In this document: positions 51,905 through 59,670 of the stretch, in pieces
How the letters are laid out: the number at the start of each line of letters is the position of its first letter
Numbering within the stretch: the stretch's first letter is position 1
Origin: Methanoculleus sp. UBA430
Lineage (GTDB): Archaea > Halobacteriota > Methanomicrobia > Methanomicrobiales > Methanoculleaceae
Assembly (NCBI RefSeq): GCF_002506585.1
Contig: NZ_DAXW01000003.1
Location: 385,610-449,609, forward strand
Length of the DNA stretch: 64,000 bases
Direction: 5' to 3'
Notes under the pieces: generated by a model
Seen by the model: the letters and a program-made list of their open reading frames with translations, nothing else
The model's database searches: none
What the model was told of the DNA's origin: nothing
Program-made: the position numbers and the translations under genes

Positions 51905-52306
51905 TCAATTGACTCTGGAGAACATCTCCCGAATAGCGGATTCGCAGTATGCTATTGCAGTAGCAAAGATATCGTCAATTTTGTTGTAGCTATCTACGGT
52001 CCATGTAGGCCTCATACTATCAAGTGCCCCTTGAGGTAATGTTGCCAGATTGGTTCCTTTTCTTATGAACGTCGCAACATGTGGTTTTCTATCTCGATAG
52101 CACCAGCCGTATTCCATCCCGACGGAATCGAGCAGTCTTGTTTCTCTTTCGGCGGGCGGAATAAGAACGAAAATATATATTTTACTTGAATTGTATAGCG
52201 TTTCGCTGATCCGAAGGGAGTATCCTGCATAGGTCTCATCTGGTCGTCTTGGAAACGCTTCATGCAGGTTTATCGACATTTTTACGTTCAATCCACGCTT
52301 TGTCAA
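51905..52306 (-). CDS. Nucleoside 2-deoxyribosyltransferase/TIR-like protein
   Basis: At least 133 residues from TTG 52306; the frame is open further upstream to about 52390 (IGIFGYFSQSRIDDLARVKE) without a standard start, and that part looks coding. IGIFGYF as strand 1, SKIYIFVLIPPAE as a second strand, then SVGMEYGWCYRDRKPHVATF resembles the nucleoside deoxyribosyltransferase/TIR-like fold with its Glu. The DNA is poorer in G+C than the surroundings. Divergent from the winged-helix gene at 52552. Confidence 0.55.
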   Translation of the reverse strand: MTKRGLNVKMSINLHEAFPRRPDETYAGYSLRISETLYNSSKIYIFVLIPPAERETRLLDSVGMEYGWCYRDRKPHVATFIRKGTNLATLPQGALDSMRPTWTVDSYNKIDDIFATAIAYCESAIREMFSRVN

Positions 52307-52551
52307 AGATTCTTTGACTCTCGCCAGGTCATCTATGCGGGATTGAGAGAAGTAACCGAAAATACCAATCTGAACCGTCTTTAAAAAATGTAGTGTATTC
52401 CTCCTCTCTACTGCGATTGTCCGGAGGTATCATACGTTACTATCATAGTCCCCTACAAACCATTAAGGCAGTTAGTTTAAAAAATGTAACTTTGCTGATA
52501 TAAAGATATAATAAGTTACAGGTTCTAAACCCGGGGTGAGGTGCTGAGACG

Positions 52552-53046
52552 ATGGATCAGGAAGTGGTTGATACCTATCTCAATAAAATTCCCGTGCAGG
52601 CCAGGGAATTGGTGCAAAACCTGGACGCGAATGAAAAATGGGCTGTCTACGCCGCTCTTCTTCAAAATGAGAGAATGAGTTTCAGCGAGTTGAGGGATTT
52701 GTTCGATATGAATCCATCTCAGATCGATAGAATTTTGAAATCGCTTGTTGCAGGCGGAATTGTCTATAAACGTGCTAAAAGCCTCAAAGACGCAGATGAT
52801 AACGCCAGGTCCTATTACGAATTATCGATGCTCGGTCAAAATTTTTACAACGCCATGTTCGATCTGGTTATTCCCCCAAAAAGAAATGCACCGCCTGCTT
52901 ACAGCACGAGTTCGCCTGAGCACAGGCAGGTAGTCACGTCACCCATGAATCCCGCATCGCATGTACTTGGGGGGTCTCAACACGGTAGATCGTCCGCTAT
53001 CAGGGGTGCAGCCAAACCAAGACTCCCGACGGCGGTAGGTGCGTAA
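52552..53046 (+). CDS. Winged-helix regulator
   Basis: 164 residues. The N-terminal 100 hold a winged helix (NERMSFSELRDLFDMNPSQI, then LKSLVAGGIVYKRAKSL); the C-terminal 60 are Pro/Ser-rich and unstructured. A GATATAAAG promoter lies near 52497-52505 and a GAGGTG site near 52536-52541. It may control the next gene and the divergent gene. Confidence 0.78.
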   Translation: MDQEVVDTYLNKIPVQARELVQNLDANEKWAVYAALLQNERMSFSELRDLFDMNPSQIDRILKSLVAGGIVYKRAKSLKDADDNARSYYELSMLGQNFYNAMFDLVIPPKRNAPPAYSTSSPEHRQVVTSPMNPASHVLGGSQHGRSSAIRGAAKPRLPTAVGA

Positions 53047-53048
53047 TT

Positions 53049-53339
53049 ATGCCAGAAGACGGGAATGTTCACATTATCGCAGAGAAGGCGCCGGATTATA
53101 GGGTTATCAGTATAGACGGGGCTTATACCTGGCTGAACGCCCAGGCCGGATCCATCGACTTTTTCTGTGACGTCATTGAGCCGAAGGTCGATAACGAAGG
53201 AAACCTCAGTATTCCGGAGGTGAAAAGGGTGTTTCTTTTCCAGATACGGATGACCCGGCAATTTTATGAGTCGCTTGCAGAGTATATGGCGCTCAATCAA
53301 AAAAACGTCGAGGAGGCCGAGCGAAAGGGAGAGATGTGA
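53049..53339 (+). CDS. Hypothetical protein, DUF3467-like
   Basis: 96 residues, 2 nt after the regulator gene. IDGAYTWLNAQAGSIDFFCD, then VKRVFLFQIRMTRQFYESLA and a charged tail resemble the small DUF3467 fold (two strands, then a helix). Function unknown; probably one operon with the regulator. Confidence 0.6.
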   Translation: MPEDGNVHIIAEKAPDYRVISIDGAYTWLNAQAGSIDFFCDVIEPKVDNEGNLSIPEVKRVFLFQIRMTRQFYESLAEYMALNQKNVEEAERKGEM

Positions 53340-53340
53340 A

Positions 53341-53469
53341 TTAACCCGGCTTATGACCTTCTACTTCCTGTTTTAAGCGTTGGAGCCTTTTCCGGGTCGG
53401 TTATCCATTCTTTGTTTGTTTTGAGAGGCTCTCGTCAAACGTGTCGATCCTCGGGATCGTCCATTCCAT
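53341..53469 (-). pseudogene. Truncated RelE-type toxin
   Basis: ATG 53467-53469 shares a base with the antitoxin stop (TGATG). It reads MEWTIPRIDTFDESLSKQTK, then a TAA; the frame continues TRKRLQRLKQEVEGHKPG to TAA 53341-53343, where the DNA joins the DUF3467-like gene. The C-terminal half of a normal toxin is missing. Confidence 0.5.
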
Positions 53470-53681
53470 CACTCGCTGAAAAGGTCGTCTATCGAAGAGA
53501 TCTCTCGGAATCGTCCGGCAGCGATATCTTCCTCGCTCTTTTGTATCATCGCCATCGTCTCGGGATCGCTCGAGATCTCGATGGTATCGAGGAGGGCATC
53601 GAGATCTTCCCGCCGGACCATTGTCTCCTGGATCTTCTTGATCTCGAGATAGAGTTCATCGAGGGTGACGGTCGGGGTCAT
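53469..53681 (-). CDS. RelB-like antitoxin
   Basis: 70 residues: TVTLDELYLEIKKIQETMVR, then EDLDALLDTIEISSDPETMA and an acidic tail. Typical of antitoxins that precede RelE toxins; here the toxin is truncated. Confidence 0.65.
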   Translation of the reverse strand: MTPTVTLDELYLEIKKIQETMVRREDLDALLDTIEISSDPETMAMIQKSEEDIAAGRFREISSIDDLFSE

Positions 53682-53787
53682 GGCCGGTAGTCACCGCCAG
53701 TTCCAGCGCAACGTGTTTCGATGGAACCCGGGGCTGCTATGGGGATGGTTTCCCTCCCGTATACGGCCGATCGCAACCGCAACCCGG

Positions 53788-54116
53788 TCATGCCGTACCT
53801 CGCTCGCGTGCACAGGAAACAGCCTCCGCCATCACGCTAGCACGGAACCTCTCACTCATCCACTCAACGGAGACCAGATCTACTTTCCTCTGAAAGAGGT
53901 CCTCAAGGAAGTCCCCTAAATTCAGTAAATTGTCGTAAGTGTCCATCTCCGGACAGAATGAGTATATGATATCCAGATCTGATTCCGGTGTATCCTCCCC
54001 ACGCGACACGGAGCCGAAGATACCGATTGTTTCAATATCTATTTCTCTCGGAGGACCTGAAGCTCACGCTCAAGGAGGGCCAGAACTTGCGGTTTGATGG
54101 ATTGATATTCTTTCAC
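53788..54116 (-). pseudogene. Frameshifted MntA-like nucleotidyltransferase
   Basis: GTG 54116 opens KEYQSIKPQVLALLERELQV and stops at a TAG near 54045. The next frame continues IETIGIFGSVSRGEDTPESD, then LDIIYSF, with the catalytic motif, to the stop at 53788. No HepT follows. One indel separates the halves. Confidence 0.75.
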
Positions 54117-54323
54117 CAGCGATCGCCTCCGGGACTTGCCGATGATAGTTCTTTGCCATCAGGGGATATGAGGTTTTGCCGGTTAGGGGTTGGCCTTGGA
54201 TCGCGCCGGTTGATCCCGGTAGACGATATGGGTTTTTACCCGGCAGAGGGGCAGTCACATCATTCTGCAGCATTCTGATGGAAGAAGTATCATTGTCCAT
54301 CAGAGAGAAGAACCCGGGAGAGG

Positions 54324-54819
54324 GATATTGCGAGCGACCATCCGGCAGGCCGGCCTCGCCCGCGAGGAGGTTATGGAGGGTTTCGGCGGTCTCATTCAGA
54401 GACCGCCTCCTGTACCGGAGGTTGATCCGGCCGTCCAGCGTCAAAATGCTTACCCGGTCCCGACCGAGGGAGAGTACCCGGGCATCGTAACAGATGGCCC
54501 TGTGCTCCCGGAACGAGATCTCGGTGAGAGACTTTTGGGGTTTGCCGAGAGCGGCGAGCATCTTGTTCTGCTCCTTGATCGCCTCCCGGGTGCTCCGATA
54601 ACTCCCGGCAACCTTGCGGAGGGCAAGAAGGGTCATCTGTGCCGAGAGCCCGGAGGTCCCCCGGATACGATGATACCGTCTGGCCTGGAGCCCACGGTCA
54701 GAGAACTGCCCCTCAGAAAAGGCAACCGGCGAGGCCGCATTGTACCGCTCCATCGTGGCGAACAGCAGCAGTCGTTCGTCGGGAGACGCAAAAAACCGCA
54801 ACTCAGTCGCCGATTGCAT
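54324..54819 (-). pseudogene. N-terminal remnant of a TnpB-type transposon protein
   Basis: The frame from ATG 54819 reads MQSATELRFFASPDERLLLF, ERYNAASPVAFSEGQF, SAQMTLLALRKVAGSYRSTR, LTEISFREHRAICYDARVLS and DRVSILTLDGRINLRY, like the N-terminal part of IS200/IS605 TnpB. It loses the pattern near 54324, and the RuvC-like half is absent. Confidence 0.62.
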
Positions 54820-54905
54820 ACACCGTCTCGATTGGCGCTCGCCCGGCATAAAGAATACCGCCGCGAGGTGAAAGTGAAAAAGGGTATCGGGATATGTGGA
54901 GGGCC

Positions 54906-54935
54906 GATTCCTCCCACGACTCAAGTCGCGGGAAT
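54906..54935. mobile_element. IS200/IS605-type end hairpin
   Basis: GATTCC-T-CCCACGACT and AGTCGCGGGAATC form a stem of about 14 bp with one bulge. CCCACGACT-type hairpins with a GATTC flank are typical of IS605-family ends. It sits 87 nt upstream of the TnpB remnant start. Confidence 0.5.
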
Positions 54936-55003
54936 CCTCAGCCCATTATTTTGAACGGAGCCCTGACAAAATCGTTATATCTTATGGCAACCTATGGGTA
55001 GTT

Positions 55004-55234
55004 ATGGCAACGACGATCCAGCTCCAACCCGAGACCAAGTCCCGCCTGGATACCCTGAAAACGCATCCTCGGGAGAGTTATGACGAGACACTCAATCGTA
55101 TCCTGGACGCGTTCTTCGATCCGGAACCGCTCTCTGAAGAGACCCTGCAGGAGATCGAAGAAAGCATTGCGGACATGCGGGCCGGTCGGGGTCGCCCCTT
55201 CGAAGAGTATGCTCGGGAACGTGGCCTTAAATGA
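55004..55234 (+). CDS. DUF7557-like antitoxin
   Basis: 76 residues: ATTIQLQPETKSRLDTLKTH, then RESYDETLNRIL (ribbon-helix-helix-like) and an acidic helical tail. CGTTATATC at 54973-54981 lies 25 nt before ATG 55004, so it is leaderless. Overlaps the toxin gene by 4 bp (ATGA). Confidence 0.85.
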   Translation: MATTIQLQPETKSRLDTLKTHPRESYDETLNRILDAFFDPEPLSEETLQEIEESIADMRAGRGRPFEEYARERGLK

Positions 55235-55503
55235 TCTGGCGGCTTCACCTCCTGCCAGAGGCCGAGCGGAAACTCAATAAACTCCCGGACCTTGATGCCC
55301 AACGAATCAAGGACGAACTCGACGCCCTGGCAGACGAGCCGTACCCTCGCCTGTACGCCAAAAAACTGAAAGGACATCCGAATAGTCCGTTGTATTCTTT
55401 TCGTGTGGGACAGTACCGGATCACTCTTGTGTTCGAGGATAATGTGATGGTTATTGCCGCGATCGATGTCGGCAACCGGAGCAACGTCTATCGGAAATAT
55501 TGA
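55231..55503 (+). CDS. RelE/ParE family toxin
   Basis: 90 residues with the RelE pattern: WRLHLLPEAERKLNKLPD, the LYAKKLKGHPNSPLYSFRVG QYRI stretch with its Lys/Arg set, and VIAAIDVGNRSNVYRKY at the end. Expected mRNA interferase or gyrase poison, held by the co-encoded antitoxin. Appears intact. The following 430 nt (55504-55921) hold no gene I can support. Confidence 0.9.
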   Translation: MIWRLHLLPEAERKLNKLPDLDAQRIKDELDALADEPYPRLYAKKLKGHPNSPLYSFRVGQYRITLVFEDNVMVIAAIDVGNRSNVYRKY

Positions 55504-55921
55504 TGTGTCGCAAAAACTGCGAAACCGATAGGTCAATCCCAGCTCGTTAGCCGGCACGCGACGCAGCACCACCCGACCGGCACGAACGATCGCTTCCCCC
55601 TCAATCCGGCTCTGCACATAGGTCCGAAATGACCCACCCATGGGGCACCACCAGCCGACCGCGTGCAGTCGAGGCATGCCGGGGCGAACATGATAGCGTT
55701 CATCGATGGTGACAGCCGGGGTCATGACTGGTAGTCATCATCAGCGCTCTTAACTATATTTCGGCGGGGTCGGGGGTCGCTTGTGCGGATGGTTTTTCCT
55801 CGCGGCCATACGGACCCGGGCTGATCGTCTGGGTGGTGCCCCCCGAGCCACCTGGTAGTCTGCGATCCCCTGCGGGTGTTCTCGCTTGCATGCCGTCCGG
55901 GGTACGGCTTTTCCTCGGGCT

Positions 55922-56042
55922 GCGCACCTGGTGGTGCTCGAGTTCCGGACGTTCCGGAACGTCGCTTATGCCATGACTGCCCCGCCCCTGAGGGGAGAGG
56001 AACGACTGCCGAACGGCAGGAGTTCGAGCACTGAGGGTGCGG
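55922..56042. repeat. Two-hairpin structured repeat, locus 2 (two units in inverse orientation)
   Basis: Plus strand 55922-55964: hairpin GCACCTGGTGGTGC, linker TCGAGTTCC, hairpin GACGTTCCGGAACGTC. Minus strand 56042-56000: hairpin GCACCCTCAGTGC, linker TCGAACTCC, hairpin CTGCCGTTCGGCAG. A CCCCTGAGGGG hairpin lies between. Confidence 0.7.
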
Positions 56043-56204
56043 GTGGGGTTGATGGTTAGTGCGGATCGTTGCGCAAAACAGGGGAGGGGAAGACTCCTCC
56101 CCGCGAGCCGCCACCCCCTGAGGCGAATAGCCCTCACGGTCCACAGCTTCGGCACCCACGGCACCGGCAGAAACATAATACCGTTGCAGCGATCATCACT
56201 ATCT

Positions 56205-56435
56205 ATGACTCAGAGCGCAAGTCCAGATAATTCCGATATGGTGAGTATCCGTGTCAGCCGTGCGACCCAGGAGAAGCTGAAGAAGCTGAAGAAGGGGAAC
56301 ATGACATACGATGATGTGATATCTCAGATGGTCAACGATGAAAATTGGGATGTTGAAAAACTGGATGCCGATCTAGATAACATCGAGAAGAAATCTAAGT
56401 TTTACACCTTCGAAGAGGTATTCAAAGGTGTATGA
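56205..56435 (+). CDS. Antitoxin
   Basis: 76 residues: MVSIRVSRATQEKLKKLKKG, MTYDDVISQMVNDENWDVEK and an end FYTFEEVFKGV. Ribbon-helix-helix-like N-terminus with a toxin-binding tail. ACATAATAC at 56173-56181 lies about 25 nt before ATG 56205 (leaderless). Overlaps the RelE gene by 8 bp. Confidence 0.82.
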   Translation: MTQSASPDNSDMVSIRVSRATQEKLKKLKKGNMTYDDVISQMVNDENWDVEKLDADLDNIEKKSKFYTFEEVFKGV

Positions 56436-56718
56436 ACTGATCTTCAGTGAGGAAGCGCTCAAATACTTATCACAAATACCGAAAAAAGACCTGGTACATG
56501 TGAAAGAGGTCATCTCTTTATGCCTTGGAGAATTTCTGAAAACGATGACCAGGCGATGCAACAAGAAACTCCTCAAGGGTTCTAAGAAACGCACGTACCG
56601 CCTTCACATATCGATGACACACACCGTATTCTACCGTATTGATGACGAAAACAAGCGGGTCCTCATAGATGATGTGATGGGAATAAACCAGGCGCACAGC
56701 AGATACGGATTATACTGA
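56428..56718 (+). CDS. RelE-type toxin
   Basis: 96 residues: YELIFSEEALKYLSQIPKKD, CNKKLLKGSKKRTYRLHISM, TVFYRIDDENKRVLIDDVMG. Related to the frameshifted toxins at 23608 and 57124, which share CNKK...KG...RLHI and TVFYKV-like stretches. Appears intact and lies with its antitoxin. Confidence 0.88.
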   Translation: MYELIFSEEALKYLSQIPKKDLVHVKEVISLCLGEFLKTMTRRCNKKLLKGSKKRTYRLHISMTHTVFYRIDDENKRVLIDDVMGINQAHSRYGLY

Positions 56719-56740
56719 TTTTCTTTTTATAGGCCGCACC

Positions 56741-56817
56741 GGGATCGCCCTCCAGAAAAGCCTCTCACTCCTCCGTGTCGGACGCTGCCTTTCCCTCCCG
56801 GGAACCGGGTAGTTTTC
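56741..56817. repeat. 77-bp direct repeat, copy A
   Basis: Shares CTCCGTGTCGGACGC, GCCTTTCCCTCC and GGAACCGGGT with 58037-58113, same orientation, about a dozen differences, 1296 bp apart. The segment between carries the convergent antitoxin/RelE remnant pair and a G+C-rich non-coding stretch. Confidence 0.75.
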
Positions 56818-56889
56818 TATCGACGGTTCAATCCGGCAGGGTAGTTCGCGGGCACCACACAAAGTATACTTCTCTCTCTGACAGACACC

Positions 56890-57123
56890 ATGTGTATGCA
56901 GACGATAGAGGTATCCGACACGATATATAACGAGATCCTCTCGCGCAGAAAAGGGAAGGAATCTATCAGCAAGACCCTTGAGCGTGAATTAAAGCCAAAA
57001 CCAAAAGCGGTGGCGACCTGTGGGACTGCCGTGAACGTTAAAGAGGTAGACGAGATGGTCCGAAGAACCAACAGAGAGAAAACGTACACATCCGAGGAAC
57101 TCCGCGCAAAGTACGGGATTTAA
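56890..57123 (+). CDS. Antitoxin-like protein
   Basis: 77 residues: MQTIEVSDTIYNEILSRRKG, ESISKTLERELKPKPKAV, ending EKTYTSEELRAKYGI. AAGTATACTT at 56862-56871 lies about 25 nt before ATG 56890; a second in-frame ATG is at 56896. It is tail-to-tail with the RelE remnant (stops adjacent). Confidence 0.7.
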   Translation: MCMQTIEVSDTIYNEILSRRKGKESISKTLERELKPKPKAVATCGTAVNVKEVDEMVRRTNREKTYTSEELRAKYGI

Positions 57124-57425
57124 TCATAGTTGGCCGTAAGTCTGGTGTGCTCTCTCGTACGTCAAAATTTCGTGGACCTTTGCGTGTCTGTCCGGTTTCT
57201 CTCCAACAATGGTATATATCAAGGTAAACTTTCTTTCTATGTGCAGCCTGTGTGCACCTGTTTTCGACCCCTTGCTTTTTTATTGCAGCGGGAGTCATAA
57301 TCGAAAAGATGCTCATCAAGGCAGTAGTCCGCCCTGTCCAATATTTTTCTGATATATTTCGCGTTATCGCCCCTTAACTCTCCGAAGAATTTTTCGGCAG
57401 TATGCGTGTATTCCACACGGCCCAT
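57124..57425 (-). pseudogene. RelE-type toxin, frameshifted at an A6 tract
   Basis: ATG 57425 opens GRVEYTHTAEKFFGELRGDN, YCLDEHLFDYDSRCNKK. At about 57282-57288 a run of six A residues seems one short; the other frame then reads KTGAHRLHIERKFTLIYTIV and KVHEILTYERAHQTYGQL to TGA 57124-57126. This is the same fold position as the A8 lesion in the 23608 toxin. Confidence 0.72.
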
Positions 57426-57429
57426 TCTA

Positions 57430-58036
57430 CCATCCCGTCTCCTGCATTCTCTCAATATACTCCTCTGATGCCATAGAATACCGTCGGTTTTGCACCCGGG
57501 TAACAATGCCCCGACCTCTGTCGGGGGTGGAGTCGTCCCGGCGGGATCCCCGGCCGCTCCAGGTTCTGCCGGGCAGCACGGTGCCGGGCGAGACTCCTCA
57601 GAATACGCCGGCCAGGCCTTGAGCGATGACTGTCTGCCGGCGGGGCCTTCACCCGCTCCGCGGGCACGAGGGGGTGCGGGACCGCTCTTTTGTCCCGTCT
57701 GCCGGCCCGGGTGCTCCCTGCGGCCGCGGGGGTGCTCTCTGGTCGCTCTGTTTTCTGTTATAGTTGTTTTTGTTGCGCGCATCTGCAATAGGGGCCGTTT
57801 CGTGTGCTTTTTTCCTCCCGGCCCCGGGCCTCCCGGGGTGCCGACCCCGGCCGCCGGAAGAACTCTGGTACGCCCCCGGATCGCTTCCTGGGGGGATTCC
57901 TGCGCCCCGATCCGCCCCTGCTCAAATTTCACACGAGATGAATGATATTTCCCGGAAGGCAACATTTTAACCGCTATTATCCCAATTCGGGGCATTTGCG
58001 AAACGATCGTTTTTAGACATCTTTATATGTCGCATT
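57430..58036. other. About 600 bp without a recognisable gene
   Basis: G+C-rich stretch with several short inverted repeats (for example CCCCGACCTCTGTCGGGG near 57510-57530 and CCCGGCCCCGGGCCTCCCGGGG near 57823-57845) and a TATA-like CTTTATATGT at 58021-58030. The open frames here have no protein-like composition. Confidence 0.5.
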
Positions 58037-58113
58037 GGGATTTCCCTCCAAAAAGTCTCTCGCCCCTCCGTGTCGGACGCCGCCTTTCCCTCCCTGGAAC
58101 CGGGTGGTTTTTC
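58037..58113. repeat. 77-bp direct repeat, copy B
   Basis: Second copy of 56741-56817. It precedes the array of two-hairpin repeats. Confidence 0.75.
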
Positions 58114-58201
58114 ATGATTTATCGTTAACTCGCCCGGAATCATACCGGCACCTTTTTACTTTCATTTATGGTATTTGATATTAGAAGCAGCGGGGCCGCG
58201 T

Positions 58202-58337
58202 TCGCACCTATTGGTGCTCGAGCTCCGGCCCCCTGGCCCATCGCACTTCGCACCTCCGGTGCTCATGCTCCGGCCCATGGGCCCACCGCACTCTGCACCT
58301 ATCGGTGCTCAAGCTCCGGTTCTCGCGAACCGTCGCA
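58202..58337 (+). repeat. Two-hairpin structured repeat, locus 3 (three tandem units)
   Basis: Period 45-46 bp. First hairpins GCACCTATTGGTGC, GCACCTCCGGTGC, GCACCTATCGGTGC; linkers TCGAGCTCC, TCATGCTCC, TCAAGCTCC; second hairpins GGCCCCCTGGCC, GGCCCATGGGCC, GGTTCTCGCGAACC. The second stems differ but stay paired. Confidence 0.75.
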
Positions 58338-58499
58338 TTCCACAGGAACGTCGCACTCCGGCGACTCCCCGACGACCCAGCATTCCAGCATACTCATGAT
58401 GCAGCCAGCCACCCCCCAGCCCCTCTCCTGCCCGGAGAGCGTCCATGCTGCCCCCTCCCCCGAGCCGGCGATCCATAGCATATCCGGGGAGGACCGATA

Positions 58500-59585
58500 G
58501 TGACCACCCGGACCCGCACGCCAGCTCCTCCTGCCCGCACGGTCGAGATGGTTGTCGAGGACGACGAGGAGACGATCCTTCTCGTCGACGGCGTGGCAAC
58601 CCGGCCGAAGGGGGAGCGCCCCGGCAGCATCCGGACGCTCGTCGCAATGCCGGCCTACAACGAGGAGACCTACATCGCAAAGACCATCGTCGGCGCCAAG
58701 CAGCACGCGGATGCGGTCCTGGTCGTCGACGACGGCTCGAAGGACGACACCGTCCCGATCGCCGAGGCGCTCGGCGCGATCGTCGTCCGGCATAAGACCA
58801 ACAAGGGCTACGGCGGGGCGCTCCAGACGATCTTTGCGACCGCCCGCGACCTCGGCGCCGAGGAGCTCGTCATCATCGACTCCGATGGTCAGCACAGCCC
58901 GGGGGACATCTCCCGGCTGCTTACCGAGCTCAGGAAGGGTAACGACGTCGTCATCGGCTCCCGGTTCGTCGAGGGCTCGGCCGGCGATATTCCCGCCTAC
59001 CGGAAAGTAGGGATGAAGGTCCTCGACACCGCGACCACGCTTGCCGGGAACAACCTCGCGATCACCGACTCCCAGAGCGGCTTTCGGGCCTACGGGAGGA
59101 AGGCGATCGAGGCCATCCACATCAGCGGCGAGGGGATGAGCGCGGGCTCCGAGATCCTGATCCAGATCAGCGACCACCACCTGCAGGTCGCCGAGGTGCC
59201 GATCAAGGTCCGCTACGACATCGAGGGGACCTCGAGCGAGAACCCGGTCTCCCACGGCGTCGGGGTGCTGATGAACATCGTCCGGCTCATCAGTCTCCGC
59301 CGGCCGCTGGTCTTCTTCGGGATCCCGGGGGCGCTCTTTGCCCTCATCGGGGTTGCTGCGGAGATCTACACCTTCTCCGAGTATTATCGGACTGCCCAGT
59401 TCCACTACATCGTCTTCACCGGCGGGTTCTCGATGCTGATCCTCGGGCTGCTGCTGGCGACGGTGGGGATCATCCTGTACTCGCTCGTGCAGTTGATGCA
59501 GGGGAGCGGGGGAGCGGTCGCTCCCGCGGCTGGAGCCTCGGCTGGACAGGGAGCCGGGAAGGCTGAGCAGGGGACTTCCCACTAG
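58500..59585 (+). CDS. GT2 family glycosyltransferase with membrane domain (DPM/AglJ-like)
   Basis: 361 residues from GTG 58500, after GGGGAGG. GT-A catalytic domain from about residue 45: LVAMPAYNEETYI, VVDDGSKDDT, IIDSDGQHSPGDI as the DxD region, DSQSGFRAYGRKAI. Two C-terminal helices (about 275-340). Probably makes a dolichol-linked sugar for N-glycosylation of surface proteins. ATG near 58548 is an alternative start. Confidence 0.9.
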   Translation: MTTRTRTPAPPARTVEMVVEDDEETILLVDGVATRPKGERPGSIRTLVAMPAYNEETYIAKTIVGAKQHADAVLVVDDGSKDDTVPIAEALGAIVVRHKTNKGYGGALQTIFATARDLGAEELVIIDSDGQHSPGDISRLLTELRKGNDVVIGSRFVEGSAGDIPAYRKVGMKVLDTATTLAGNNLAITDSQSGFRAYGRKAIEAIHISGEGMSAGSEILIQISDHHLQVAEVPIKVRYDIEGTSSENPVSHGVGVLMNIVRLISLRRPLVFFGIPGALFALIGVAAEIYTFSEYYRTAQFHYIVFTGGFSMLILGLLLATVGIILYSLVQLMQGSGGAVAPAAGASAGQGAGKAEQGTSH

Positions 59586-59598
59586 AGAGGATCTGAGA

Positions 59599-59670
59599 AT
59601 GATTGCAATTGTGCTTGGAACCCGGCCGGAGCATGCCACGAGCTCCCGATTTCGCGTAGGATTACAATGA
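59599..59670 (+). pseudogene. Remnant of a UDP-GlcNAc 2-epimerase gene (5' end only)
   Basis: ATG 59599 reads MIAIVLGTRPEH, the conserved start of WecB-type UDP-N-acetylglucosamine 2-epimerases (normally IVLGTRPEIIKM), then meaningless sequence to TGA 59668-59670, which overlaps the next start. A deletion removed the rest. Confidence 0.6.

Noticed and set aside
54070..54320. C-terminal part of the minus-strand frame after the TnpB-like region
   Set aside because: The residues after about 54324 do not resemble TnpB or any other protein and overlap an MntA remnant.
55078..55725. 215-codon minus-strand frame beginning MTPAVTIDERYHV
   Set aside because: It runs antisense through an intact toxin-antitoxin pair; only the first few residues resemble the antitoxin start at 53681, so it is at most a short remnant.
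57430..58036. Genes in the G+C-rich gap
   Set aside because: Open frames on both strands are Pro/Arg/Gly-rich, without ribosome sites or recognisable motifs.
58202..58337. Possible CRISPR array
   Set aside because: The 45-46 bp tandem units have no spacers, there are only three, each unit is two hairpins with variation in the stems, and no cas genes are present.
58168..58500. A 110-codon open frame across the structured repeats
   Set aside because: It is translation of the tandem GCACC/GGTGC repeat units; composition is repetitive and it has no ribosome site.
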